64,000 nucleotides of DNA from Chitinophaga fulva. Lineage in GTDB: Bacteria; Bacteroidota; Bacteroidia; Chitinophagales; Chitinophagaceae. Numbering within the stretch: position 1 is the first letter of the stretch; every line of letters starts with the position of its first letter. The stretch spans positions 3,286,810-3,350,809 of the forward strand of contig NZ_JABBGC010000001.1 in NCBI RefSeq assembly GCF_012927205.1, read 5' to 3'. Under the pieces are notes generated by a model, which saw only the letters and a program-made list of their open reading frames with translations, did not search any database and had not been told where the DNA came from. Positions 17,343-25,920 of this stretch are shown here, piece by piece. A program made the position numbers and the translations under genes.

Positions 17343-18503
17343 ATGGAAATCAACCTCAGGGGGCTCTCGGCCCTGATGATCTCAGGCGCTGCCCTGTTGG
17401 GCGCCTGCAATGGGACAAACGCGCCTAAAGAAAGCAGTAAGACCGGCACAGATACAGCCGCCGCTATTACCGCCACTACTGCTCATGCTTATGGACAAGC
17501 AGACGGACAGGAGGTGTTGCAATACACCCTCCGCAATGCTGCCGGTATGGAAGTTAAAATTTTGAACTATGGTGGTATCATCACAGATATCATGGCGCCA
17601 GACAAACAAGGACAGAAAGCCAATGTGGTATTGTCTTACGACTCGCTCAGCGGCTACCAGCAAAAAGGGCAGCCTTACTTTGGCGCACTGATAGGCCGGT
17701 ATGCTAACCGTATCGCGAATGCCAAATTCAAACTGGATGGTAAGGACTATTCGCTGGCACCTAACGATCACGGCAATACGCTGCACGGTGGTGTTAAAGG
17801 CTTTGATAAGGTGATATGGTCTGCCGCACAATCGGGCGACAGCTCTCTGCAGCTGGAATATACCAGCAAGGACGGGGAAGAAGGATATCCCGGCACTATG
17901 AAAGCGACGGTGTTATACACGCTCATGCCGGATAATGCACTGAAGATCCATTATACCGCTACCACTGACAAAGCTACACCGGTGAACCTCACCAATCACA
18001 GCTACTTTAACCTCTCCGGCGGAAAAGACAGCACCATCCTGAACCAGGAACTGGAACTGAAAGCCAGCCGCTATACGCCGGTGAATGATAAACTGATCCC
18101 CACCGGTCAACTGCAACCGGTGAAAGGCACCATAATGGATTTTACTGCGCCTAAAAAAGTAGGAAAAGACATCGCTGCGGTGAAAGGAGGATACGACCAC
18201 AACTTTGTGCTCGACAAAGCAGCGGGCAACCTGGAACCGGTAGCTACGCTCTATGACCCTGCCAGCGGACGTTTTATGGAGATGTCCACGACGGAGCCGG
18301 GCGTACAGTTCTATTCAGGTAATTTCCTGGACGGTACGTTGTCTAATACCCGCGGCGGACAAAAATATGTGCAACATGCGGGGCTGTGCCTGGAAGCGCA
18401 ACACTTCCCTAACTCCCCTAACCAGTCCGATTTCCCCACGGTGATCCTGAAACCGGGAGAAACGTACGAACAAACAACGGTGTATAAATTCTCCACCAAA
18501 TAA
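17343..18503 (+). CDS. Aldose 1-epimerase (galactose mutarotase), lipoprotein form
   Basis: Interconverts alpha and beta anomers of aldoses. 386 aa, GalM fold. The N-terminus is a lipoprotein signal (LRGLSALMISGAALLGAC, lipobox LGAC, Cys22), so it is membrane-anchored outside the cytosol, unlike E. coli GalM. Family motifs are NYGGIITDI, GRYANRIANAKF, HGNTLHGG (H148), TNHSYFNLSG (H219, general acid) and CLEAQHFPNSPN (E351, general base); catalytic residues are intact. It is convergent with a SusC/SusD pair and may process sugars released or imported by that system, but there is no direct link. The upstream 160 bp shows no clear -7 box. Confidence 0.93.
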   Translation: MEINLRGLSALMISGAALLGACNGTNAPKESSKTGTDTAAAITATTAHAYGQADGQEVLQYTLRNAAGMEVKILNYGGIITDIMAPDKQGQKANVVLSYDSLSGYQQKGQPYFGALIGRYANRIANAKFKLDGKDYSLAPNDHGNTLHGGVKGFDKVIWSAAQSGDSSLQLEYTSKDGEEGYPGTMKATVLYTLMPDNALKIHYTATTDKATPVNLTNHSYFNLSGGKDSTILNQELELKASRYTPVNDKLIPTGQLQPVKGTIMDFTAPKKVGKDIAAVKGGYDHNFVLDKAAGNLEPVATLYDPASGRFMEMSTTEPGVQFYSGNFLDGTLSNTRGGQKYVQHAGLCLEAQHFPNSPNQSDFPTVILKPGETYEQTTVYKFSTK

Positions 18504-18510
18504 TAAAACA

Positions 18511-18553
18511 AAACCGGTGTTGCGGCCATATGCTGCAACACCGGTTTGTTTTT
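18511..18553. terminator. Intrinsic terminator between convergent epimerase and SusD genes
   Basis: Perfect 13-bp stem AAACCGGTGTTGC (18511-18523) / complement (18535-18547), 11-nt loop, followed by GTTTTTAG. The stop of the minus-strand SusD gene overlaps its right flank, so it probably serves both strands. Confidence 0.8.
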
Positions 18554-20027
18554 AGTAGTTAGGATTCTGTACCAGCGTACCTTTGCTCTTATCTATTTCC
18601 GTTTGCGGCATCGGGAAATAATAATGTTTAGGCCGTATAAATTTGCGCGGTGATCCGCCTCTGCTCATCTCCGTACCATCATAAGCCAGCTTGGGCTGAT
18701 TGTTGATGGCCACAATGTCAACCAGCTTCGCTTTGTCCCATCTCAGCAGGTCCTGCTGCCTTTCGTTTTCTCCACACAGCTCTACCCGCCGTTCATGCAT
18801 CAGTTCTTTCATACCGGCATTATGCACTGCTGGTAAGGCGGCGGAGGCACGGGTGCGTATAGCCTGTATTTCAGCATCGCCGGCGCCGGGGCCGTTGAGC
18901 CGTATCTTCGCTTCTGCCACCAGCAGATAGATGTCCGCGCTGCGCAGGAGCGGGGTTTTAAGCGAATAGTTAAGACCTCCGGAAGGTTTCCACGCACAGA
19001 ATTTTTTGTAGTGATAACCGGACCAGGAAAGGTCTGCTGTAGCGGTTTCTATGCCGGTGCCCACATTAACCTTGTCGCCAGGGGCCATGATACAGATTTC
19101 TTTCCGGGGATCACCTGCCTCAAACTCATCTACCAGCGCTTTGGTGGGATAGAAGAAACTCCAGCCGTTCCATTTGCGGGGTGCATGGTAAGTGACGAAG
19201 TCAGAGTAACCAGCCCCGTCAACGCTCTGCACGGCGAACAGCATCTCGGAGTTATTGCCGGTAGCTACGCTGAAGTTATCGGCATACCGTGGCGCCAATG
19301 CATAGTTGGCGTTGTTGATGACTTTGTTGCCTACGGCGATGGCCTTGTCCAGTTGTCCCCATTCCATATACAGCTTGCACAGCAGGCCCCATGCAGAACC
19401 TTTGCAGGCACGGCCTTTATCGGTTTCGCTATAGGTTTCCGGCAGCTCGTCTGCGGCCAGCAACAGATCGGATTCTATCTGTTTGCGCAGTTCATCGGAG
19501 CTGACTTTTGGTTTGTTATAGTTGACTTTCGTCACATCATCTTCTGTGATGATGGGCACTTCTCCATATATCAGCAACAGGCGCCAATAAGCGAAAGCGC
19601 GGAGGAAATGAGCCTCTCCGAGGCAACGTTGTTTGATGGCGGCGTCGATGCTGCTGATCTTCGGAATATTGATCAGCGCACTGTTAGCGCGGTTGATGGT
19701 TTCATATTTCCATCGCCAGCCGGCACGCACGGTAGGCGTGGAGGCGTCGTAAGTGAATGCCTCGATAGCGTCATCATAATCATGGTCGCCACCACGTACC
19801 TGGTCATCTGAACAGTTATCAAAAACAAATTCATTGAAACCGGTAAAATCTTCTTCCAACAGGATGTTGTAAATACCGGTGATGCCTTCTACGGCCTGGT
19901 CCTGGTTGCGCCAGTAGTTGCCGGTGGTGAAGTTGCCCTGAGGCTGTACATCCAGCACATTTTTACAGCCGGATAAAAAGGTGGCGGCGGTAAGGCCGGC
20001 CAGCAGTATATATTTCATTGATTGCAT
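18552..20027 (-). CDS. SusD/RagB-family glycan-binding lipoprotein
   Basis: 491 aa, partner of the SusC protein encoded upstream. Lipoprotein signal with lipobox FLSGC; the ATG at 20018 (MKYILLAGLTAATFLSGC) is as likely a start as 20027. Mature start KNVLDVQPQGNFTTGNYWRN is typical of SusD. Core helices with RCLGEAHFLRAFAYWRLLLIYG and GRACKGSAWGLLCKLYMEWG, and the C-terminal LMHERRVELCGENERQQDLLRW block, confirm the family. Co-transcribed with SusC (11 bp between them). No glycosidase or sulfatase is adjacent, so the substrate is open. Confidence 0.94.
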   Translation of the reverse strand: MQSMKYILLAGLTAATFLSGCKNVLDVQPQGNFTTGNYWRNQDQAVEGITGIYNILLEEDFTGFNEFVFDNCSDDQVRGGDHDYDDAIEAFTYDASTPTVRAGWRWKYETINRANSALINIPKISSIDAAIKQRCLGEAHFLRAFAYWRLLLIYGEVPIITEDDVTKVNYNKPKVSSDELRKQIESDLLLAADELPETYSETDKGRACKGSAWGLLCKLYMEWGQLDKAIAVGNKVINNANYALAPRYADNFSVATGNNSEMLFAVQSVDGAGYSDFVTYHAPRKWNGWSFFYPTKALVDEFEAGDPRKEICIMAPGDKVNVGTGIETATADLSWSGYHYKKFCAWKPSGGLNYSLKTPLLRSADIYLLVAEAKIRLNGPGAGDAEIQAIRTRASAALPAVHNAGMKELMHERRVELCGENERQQDLLRWDKAKLVDIVAINNQPKLAYDGTEMSRGGSPRKFIRPKHYYFPMPQTEIDKSKGTLVQNPNY

Positions 20028-20038
20028 GGTCGTCAGTT

Positions 20039-23000
20039 TTAGAAGTTGAGCGTAGCGCCAAAGGTGAATGTTCTTGCCTGCGGATAGGCGGCCACATCTA
20101 CGCCGCGTTGTTTGTTTCCGTCTTTGGTGTCATCATTATAACCCAGTTGCGGAGTAAGCCCGGAGTAGGAGGTAAGGAAAAACAGGTTCTGCGCGGCTAC
20201 GTATACCCGTACATCGGAGATGCCTGTACGGCCCCATACTTTAGACGGAATCGTATAGCCGAGTGCGATATTACGCAGGGAGAGGTAATCACCTTTCTCC
20301 ACGAAACGGTCAGAAGTGCGGTTATTGCTGTTGTCACTGGAGAGGCTCATGCGTGGCACGCTGTTGCTGGTGCCGGGGCCATGCCAGCGCTGGAGCGCTT
20401 CTGCATACATGTTGTACGGGTAGGTGGGGTCCATGCCCTGCATTTTATCGGCGTTGTACAGTTTTATGCCGCCTACACCGGCAAAGGAAAGGCTCAGGTC
20501 AAATCCTTTATACTGTGCGCCAGCCTGGAAACCATATACTACGCGCGGATTGGGATCACCGAGGTTGGTACGGTCCAGCTCATTGATGATACCATCACCG
20601 TTGATGTCCACAAAACGTACATCACCGGGTTTGATGTTTCCTTTGTTGGGATCTTTGGCGATATAAGGATCACCATCGATTTCCTGTTGGGTTTGATAGA
20701 TACCATTTGTTTTCCAGCCATAGAAAGACGCCAGCGGCTGTCCTTCGTAGGTGCGTGATATCTCCTGGTTTTGCCGGCCGTAGTTGGTAGAGGAGATATA
20801 GGAGCCGGATTCATAGAGCCGGGTAACGGTATTTTTGATAAAGGACGCATTGGCGGAGAGGTTGTAACGGAACTTTTCGTTGCCGCCCTGGTAGCTGACT
20901 TCCAGCTCCCATCCTTTGTTGTTCAGCTGACCGATGTTCTGGTCAGGGATAGCAGCGGTGCCGTGCAGGTCCATGGCTGCGGCGGGCACCAGCATGTCTT
21001 TGGTGTTTTTATTGAACCAGGTGATGACTGCATTCAGCCTGTTTTCAAAGAAGCCGGCTTCCAGGCTGATGTTGGTCATTTCGGCTTTCTCCCAGGTGAT
21101 GCCGGGGTTGGCGAGACGGGAATTCCATATGCCTACATAGGGACTTTCGCCGAAGTTGTACCGCCTGTCTTTGTTCACCGGTGCGAGGTATTGGAAATCG
21201 CGTACATTCTGATTGCCCAGCTGGCCCCATCCGCCGGTGATTTTCAGGTTGCTGACGAACTTCACGTTGTCTTTAAAGAATGTTTCATCCGAAACGCGCC
21301 ATCCGGCAGAGAAAGCGGGGAAGTAGCCCCAGCGTTTGCCTGGTGCGAAGCGGGAGGACCCGTCGGCACGGAAGGTAACGGTGAGCAGGTACTTTTCCTT
21401 GAAGCCGTAGAATCCTCTTACAAAGCCTGATGCGATGGCATTTTGCGGGTTGAAGTTGCCGCTGGCGTCATGGATTTCGTTGCCGTTGTCGAGCACCCGT
21501 ACGTCCGGTGATTCGTCGGCAAAGCCCCAGCGTTCGCCCTTAAAGAAGTAACCTTTGGCTTCCTGTTGGGAGTAACCGCCGGTGAAGGTAACGTGGTGCT
21601 GATGGAAAAATTTGTTATAGGTAAGAAACACTTCACTCAGCTGGGAGCTGTTGGACTCGCTGCGGTTCCACAGTTGGGCGCGGTCACGGGCACGCGTCTG
21701 GTCCAGTACTTTGGGTACGAAGTTGGACTGGTTGTAGATGCTGCCGTCATAACCGTAGTTGCCACGAAGGGTAAGGCCGTCCAGGATTTCCAGTTCTGCA
21801 TATACGTTGGCCAGCATGCGGTAGTTCTTCGCCCATCCGTCGGTGGTTTGTGCGGTAAAGACAGGGTTGTTGATATCTCCCAGTTCATTGCTGGCTTTGG
21901 AGGAGCCGTAGCTGCCGTCCGGATTGAATACCGGGATGGCCGGATTAAAACGCAGGGCGCTGAAGATAAGGCCCGTCTGGGAAGAGTAGGTGTCGAAGCC
22001 TTCATTCTGACGGTAGGTCAGCTGCAGGTTTTCACCGACTTTCAAACGTTTGCCTAGTTTATGTTCAGAATTGATGCGTACGGTGTACCGTTTGAAGTAG
22101 GTGTTTTGAATAATGCCTTTTTCATCGTAGTAGCCGGCGCTGAAGAGATAGTTGGAACTGCTGTTGCCGCCACGGAGACTCACATCGGCGTTGGTCACCT
22201 GGCCGGAGCCGAGCAGGGCGCGCTGCCAGTCGGTACGCTGTTGGGCATAATAGGGATCGTTCCAGATGGGATCTATCTGTTTGCCGTCGTTGGTGTAACG
22301 TTCTTTTTTCAGCATCACGAGCTCGGGTGCGGTAAGCAGTGGAATGTAGCGGATAGCATTGGATACGCCTTTGTATACGTTCACGGATGCTTTCAGTTTT
22401 TCACCGTAATTACCTTTTTTGCTGGTGATGATGATGACGCCGTTGGCCGCCCGTGTACCGTAGATAGCAGAGGAGGAGGCGTCTTTCAGCACTTCCATGG
22501 AAGCGATGTCATTAGGGTTGATATCGCTGAGGCCTCCGGCAGGTACACCGTCTATGATGACCAGCGGTTCTGCGTTATTGATGGTACCGGTACCGCGTAT
22601 ACGAATACTGGGGGCGCTGCCGGGCTGTCCGTCGGACCGTACGATGTCTACGCCGGTAACGCGGCCCTGCATGGCCTGGGCAGCATCGCTGACCGGCAGG
22701 TTTTTGATGTCGGCGCCTTTTACGGAGGAGATGGTGCCGGTGAGGTCACGGCGGGTTTGGGTGCCGTAGCCTACTACCACTACTTCGCCCAGCCCTTTAC
22801 TGGTGGATTGCAGCGCGATGTTGATCACGTCCCGGTTGCCGATGGTGATGGTCTGTGCCTCGTAGCCCAGGAAGGAGAAGGTCAGCGTTTGTGCCGTGGC
22901 GGGTAACGGTAACTTATACACGCCGTTGGCATCAGTGCTGGTGCCGGTGCTGGTACCAGGCACGGTGATGGTCACGCCCGGCAGGCCCTGACCGTCAGTG

Positions 23001-23107
23001 GCGCCGGTTACTTTGCCGGTGATCGTTCTTTGTGCCATGGCCACTGCGGTGATTGCGCAGAGAAAGGCCAGCAAAAAGCCCGTTTTTCTAAGAAAGGAAA
23101 ACTTCAT
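20039..23107 (-). CDS. SusC/RagA TonB-dependent glycan transporter (no STN domain)
   Basis: 1022 aa outer-membrane importer. Signal peptide ending AVAMAQ, a carboxypeptidase-like beta-sandwich ~27-110 (TITGKVTGATDGQGLPGVTI), then the hallmark GLGEVVVVGYGTQTRRDLTG, a plug with RIRGTGTINNAEPLVIIDG and MEVLKDASSSAIYGTRAANG, and a barrel ending FTFGATLNF. Unlike the SusC at the left edge it lacks an STN domain, so it should not signal through a FecR/ECF pair; the LacI-like sites upstream suggest a different control. SusD follows after 11 bp. The upstream gap is unusually long (925 bp). Confidence 0.95.
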   Translation of the reverse strand: MKFSFLRKTGFLLAFLCAITAVAMAQRTITGKVTGATDGQGLPGVTITVPGTSTGTSTDANGVYKLPLPATAQTLTFSFLGYEAQTITIGNRDVINIALQSTSKGLGEVVVVGYGTQTRRDLTGTISSVKGADIKNLPVSDAAQAMQGRVTGVDIVRSDGQPGSAPSIRIRGTGTINNAEPLVIIDGVPAGGLSDINPNDIASMEVLKDASSSAIYGTRAANGVIIITSKKGNYGEKLKASVNVYKGVSNAIRYIPLLTAPELVMLKKERYTNDGKQIDPIWNDPYYAQQRTDWQRALLGSGQVTNADVSLRGGNSSSNYLFSAGYYDEKGIIQNTYFKRYTVRINSEHKLGKRLKVGENLQLTYRQNEGFDTYSSQTGLIFSALRFNPAIPVFNPDGSYGSSKASNELGDINNPVFTAQTTDGWAKNYRMLANVYAELEILDGLTLRGNYGYDGSIYNQSNFVPKVLDQTRARDRAQLWNRSESNSSQLSEVFLTYNKFFHQHHVTFTGGYSQQEAKGYFFKGERWGFADESPDVRVLDNGNEIHDASGNFNPQNAIASGFVRGFYGFKEKYLLTVTFRADGSSRFAPGKRWGYFPAFSAGWRVSDETFFKDNVKFVSNLKITGGWGQLGNQNVRDFQYLAPVNKDRRYNFGESPYVGIWNSRLANPGITWEKAEMTNISLEAGFFENRLNAVITWFNKNTKDMLVPAAAMDLHGTAAIPDQNIGQLNNKGWELEVSYQGGNEKFRYNLSANASFIKNTVTRLYESGSYISSTNYGRQNQEISRTYEGQPLASFYGWKTNGIYQTQQEIDGDPYIAKDPNKGNIKPGDVRFVDINGDGIINELDRTNLGDPNPRVVYGFQAGAQYKGFDLSLSFAGVGGIKLYNADKMQGMDPTYPYNMYAEALQRWHGPGTSNSVPRMSLSSDNSNNRTSDRFVEKGDYLSLRNIALGYTIPSKVWGRTGISDVRVYVAAQNLFFLTSYSGLTPQLGYNDDTKDGNKQRGVDVAAYPQARTFTFGATLNF

Positions 23108-23141
23108 AATGAATTGAAATGAGCGGTGAATGAAAACTGTT

Positions 23142-23379
23142 TGTAAGCGTTATGATGGATCGTTCTGTCAGGCAGTTGGTCTTTTATACTTTGGGATAAA
23201 TAAGGTTTAGTTTTTTGGCAAAGGTTTGCATTGATACGTTTTCACATAACCGGCCCCGTTAGGTTATCGTTACAAGCGCTTTCCTGGTCCCGTGAACTCC
23301 ACTACACTGCCTGCGCCTTAACTATATCGATTTAGCTAAAGAGGACCGCTTTAACATCTCTCTAAAAATGCAAGCGCTA
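23142..23379 (-). promoter_or_regulatory. Cluster of LacI/GalR-operator-like sites upstream of SusC
   Basis: Four sequences resemble the LacI-family palindrome TGTAAGCGCTTACA or its AACGTT variant: TGTAAGCGTTATGA at 23142-23155, TGATACGTTTTCA at 23232-23244, ACAAGCGCTTTC around 23272-23283 (perfect core AAGCGCTT), and GCAAGCGCTAAA around 23370-23381. They lie 35-275 bp before the SusC start. No LacI-family gene is in the window, so binding is inferred. Confidence 0.4.
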
Positions 23380-23970
23380 AAATCTTAATGGAAAATACAG
23401 TTGTTGGTTTTTCTTTTTTGGTCGATGCTGTTTGGTTTTAAAACAAGTTAATGAATTATGTAAATTAAGTGTATAGTTTTTTCTCAACAGGTTACAGCAT
23501 GTTAATTATCTATTAACAGTTGGCTGAAAAACATCAGGCTGCCTGCCATGGAGCTGAATTTCATGGTACACGTTCGCTGTGAGCGCCGATACCAGACTGT
23601 TTCCACTATTGCCGCATGCAGCCAGGGGATATTTTTTACTGAATATGTTCAATGAAAGTCAGGAAAGTTTTGCTCAGCTTTAGGATGGGTTTATTCACAA
23701 CAGGTGATATGTTCACGTGTGCTTTACGCCTGTCCCAGGAATCTTTAAGTATTTATCCGTTCGGTATTCAGCCTCAGGTCCTTTGGCTTATCCGTCAACT
23801 GTTGCGCAAGCGTTGCTGATACGTTTCTTTTTGCATGCTGTAATTTTCCCTGCTATGATGGTGCAGTAGCTGTGCTGTTTCTTATCATGCTCATATAATG
23901 TTAGTGGTTTCCGTATACAATAGTTATCTATATCTATACATTTATCCAGCCTCATACCATTACTGGCCAT

Positions 23971-24006
23971 CCGCCAAAACCTTTCTCTCCGCCAAAACCT
24001 TCTCCT
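23971..24006. repeat. 18-bp tandem direct repeat
   Basis: Two adjacent copies beginning CCGCCAAAACCTT (23971-23988 and 23989-24006) that differ only near their 3' ends. Located 27 bp before the membrane protein gene; no function evident. Confidence 0.6.
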
Positions 24007-24032
24007 AACTCCAACCTTGTAAAAACATCAAC

Positions 24033-25160
24033 ATGAAAGATCGCTTTGAAATACAAAGTACTTTCTATAACTTTGGATTTTGTAATCCTGTTAGTATGAA
24101 TGAATATCCCTCGGGCACGCTGCTCGTTATTTACCGTATTGGCCTTCTCTTGTTAGCTGCTTATTTAGCCTTTTTGGGGTTGTACTATTATTTATGGAAC
24201 GAAAATGGGCTGGAGAGAGAAATAGTATTCCTGACGGTGGCAAATGTTATCTGGCTGGTGGTAGCTGCCATCCTGAAAGGGTTAAAACGGGGATGTCCGC
24301 TCAGGCGGAAAATAGCAGCTGTATGGCTTTGTATGTACATGCTTTCGGCGCTATGGGTGAACAATACCATGTACCATGCATTTGCATCGTCAGCAGGGTG
24401 GTATGCCATTGCATTGTTGCTGATATGGTTGAATACCTTCCTGTTGTCTTACTTCGATGATATGTCAGCGCGTTTTAGGGAAATACAAGCTTTTGTATTA
24501 GGCATCACTACCTGGATTTTATTGTACCTGATTATATATCTGGGTCCCGTATACCCGTTTGCGTTAATGGCTGCTTTTGTTTTTGGTATTTCGCTAACGG
24601 TATTTGCCCCCCTGGCGTTGACCTGGTATAACTGGCGGACGATCAGGTATATGCTTTGGCAAAACAGCCGATATCGTTGGGCCTTCCTGCTGGGGGCCGG
24701 CATATCTTTGATGATCGTTACCTGCTTCTGTATTTATTTCGGTGTGGTGCAGCACAATATAGAGAGACGTTACGAGCAACTGGTAAAGAGCGCTGCTGTT
24801 GAAGACCCGGAAGCGGCGCTTGCCCGCGAACTTTCCGGTGGCTTCATGGAAAAACGTGTGTTGAAAGCGGGTATCGTATATACTACGCCGTTATTTCATC
24901 CTACTCAGTCATTATTTGGAAGCGATGAAAGTGAGGACCTGGACATGTCCAAAAAAGAAATACATGATCCCCTGATTATGATAGCTGCGCTCCTTTGTGG
25001 AGAGTCTTCCATTTCGCAGGGAGACAAGGAAATAATTGTCCGGCTAATGTCCGGTGAGAAACTGCCGCCACGACCCAAATTCATACCACCGGTCATTGTC
25101 GATACCACCGAAGGCCATACGACCTGGCATCTGCCTTCCGCACATATGGCGGACGATTGA
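24033..25160 (+). CDS. Multi-spanning membrane protein, possibly a VIT-less relative of exosortase-associated proteins
   Basis: 375 aa. The first ~245 residues hold about seven hydrophobic segments (LLVIYRIGLLLLAAYLAFLG; WLVVAAIL; AVWLCMYMLSALW; YAIALLLIWLNTFLLSYF; FVLGITTWILLYLIIYLG; FALMAAFVFGISLTVFAPLA; FLLGAGISLMIVTCFCIYF). A soluble tail of ~125 residues follows, containing LARELSGGFMEKRVLKAGIVY and EIHDPLIMIAALLCGES. That tail pattern (a scissor-like xEKxLKxGxVY then HDPLxMxAxL) reminds me of the linker before the VIT domain in XrtN/MSEP-CTERM-associated VIT proteins, but no VIT domain follows; the protein ends soon after. The AT-rich composition differs from its neighbours. Function unknown; the family link is an inference. 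Confidence 0.7.
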   Translation: MKDRFEIQSTFYNFGFCNPVSMNEYPSGTLLVIYRIGLLLLAAYLAFLGLYYYLWNENGLEREIVFLTVANVIWLVVAAILKGLKRGCPLRRKIAAVWLCMYMLSALWVNNTMYHAFASSAGWYAIALLLIWLNTFLLSYFDDMSARFREIQAFVLGITTWILLYLIIYLGPVYPFALMAAFVFGISLTVFAPLALTWYNWRTIRYMLWQNSRYRWAFLLGAGISLMIVTCFCIYFGVVQHNIERRYEQLVKSAAVEDPEAALARELSGGFMEKRVLKAGIVYTTPLFHPTQSLFGSDESEDLDMSKKEIHDPLIMIAALLCGESSISQGDKEIIVRLMSGEKLPPRPKFIPPVIVDTTEGHTTWHLPSAHMADD

Positions 25161-25172
25161 TGGTCATCGCGG

Positions 25173-25793
25173 CTACTGCAACGCATACACGATAATATTC
25201 ACGCCAAACTTCGTATTGTCCTCTGCCAGAAAACGTTTGTTCCGGAAATCATAATCCCATTCACAGCCGTAATCTTTATTGCTGTACAACACGCCAATAC
25301 GGCCATTCACTTCAATGGCTTTCAGGTAATCGTGCACCAGGTCATCGCCCCAGCCGTTCAGCTCAAAGGAAGTATTGGGCGGCCCCTTTTCAAATTTGAA
25401 GAAACTGTTGTAGACGGCATGGGTGGAAGGGATTTTTTTTAAGGCATGTGCCCCAAATAACTGCGCCATCTGTGTTTCAAAAGAACGGGCAAACAGTCCG
25501 TCGATATCGTGGTTGCAATCATCCACAAAAACAAAGCCGCCCCTGTTGACATACTGTTTGAAGTTGGCCGCTTCTGCTGCGTCAAACTGTACCAGCTTAT
25601 GCCCGCTGAGATAACAAAACGGATATTGAAACAGCTCGCTGCTGCTGAGATCTATCACCTTCTCCTGCATGGCCACCGGGATGGTGGTATACTCAATCAG
25701 TGAATTGAGCAGGTTGGAAGGCATCCGCTGATCAGTGTCCCAGTCGCCCGACCGGTATCTTAATCTCACAAATGTAAATGTATTCCCTTGCAT
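25173..25793 (-). CDS. DUF4159 domain protein
   Basis: 206 aa, no signal peptide. DUF4159 is a flavodoxin/GATase-like alpha/beta domain; here FTFVRLRYRSGDWDTDQ, FPFCYLSG-like YPFCYLSGHKLVQF, FVFVDDCNHDIDGLF, and VLYSNKDYGCEWDY match its usual blocks. The gene is divergent from the MoxR operon (127 bp between starts). In Bacteroidota and other phyla DUF4159 genes sit with MoxR, DUF58 and BatA genes, so it is probably part of the same system despite the opposite strand. It lacks the N-terminal signal that many relatives carry, so it may be cytosolic. Biochemical role unknown. Confidence 0.85.
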   Translation of the reverse strand: MQGNTFTFVRLRYRSGDWDTDQRMPSNLLNSLIEYTTIPVAMQEKVIDLSSSELFQYPFCYLSGHKLVQFDAAEAANFKQYVNRGGFVFVDDCNHDIDGLFARSFETQMAQLFGAHALKKIPSTHAVYNSFFKFEKGPPNTSFELNGWGDDLVHDYLKAIEVNGRIGVLYSNKDYGCEWDYDFRNKRFLAEDNTKFGVNIIVYALQ

Positions 25794-25920
25794 GCGTTTA
25801 TCATTGGCTGTTGCCGTCAGTCTAATTTTTCTTCAATTTCATATTTTTATTTCGTTATTTACTAATTTATTATTTGGTTATTTTGTGTGAGAAGAAACCT
25901 GCGGGAAATTTAATAACCCG

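Larger units (their letters stand above)
23108..24032. other. 925-bp intergenic region upstream of SusC
   Basis: No convincing gene on either strand; the longest open stretch (minus, 23788-23970, 60 codons) has no recognisable features. It holds the 5' region of the SusC/SusD operon with several LacI-operator-like palindromes (23142-23379), AT-rich sequence at 23390-23520, and an 18-bp tandem repeat near 23971-24006. A small RNA or decayed gene cannot be excluded. Confidence 0.5.

Noticed and set aside
22061-22906. Plus-strand open frame of 281 codons opposite SusC
   Set aside because: Antisense shadow of the SusC barrel/plug; valine- and glycine-rich low-complexity product.
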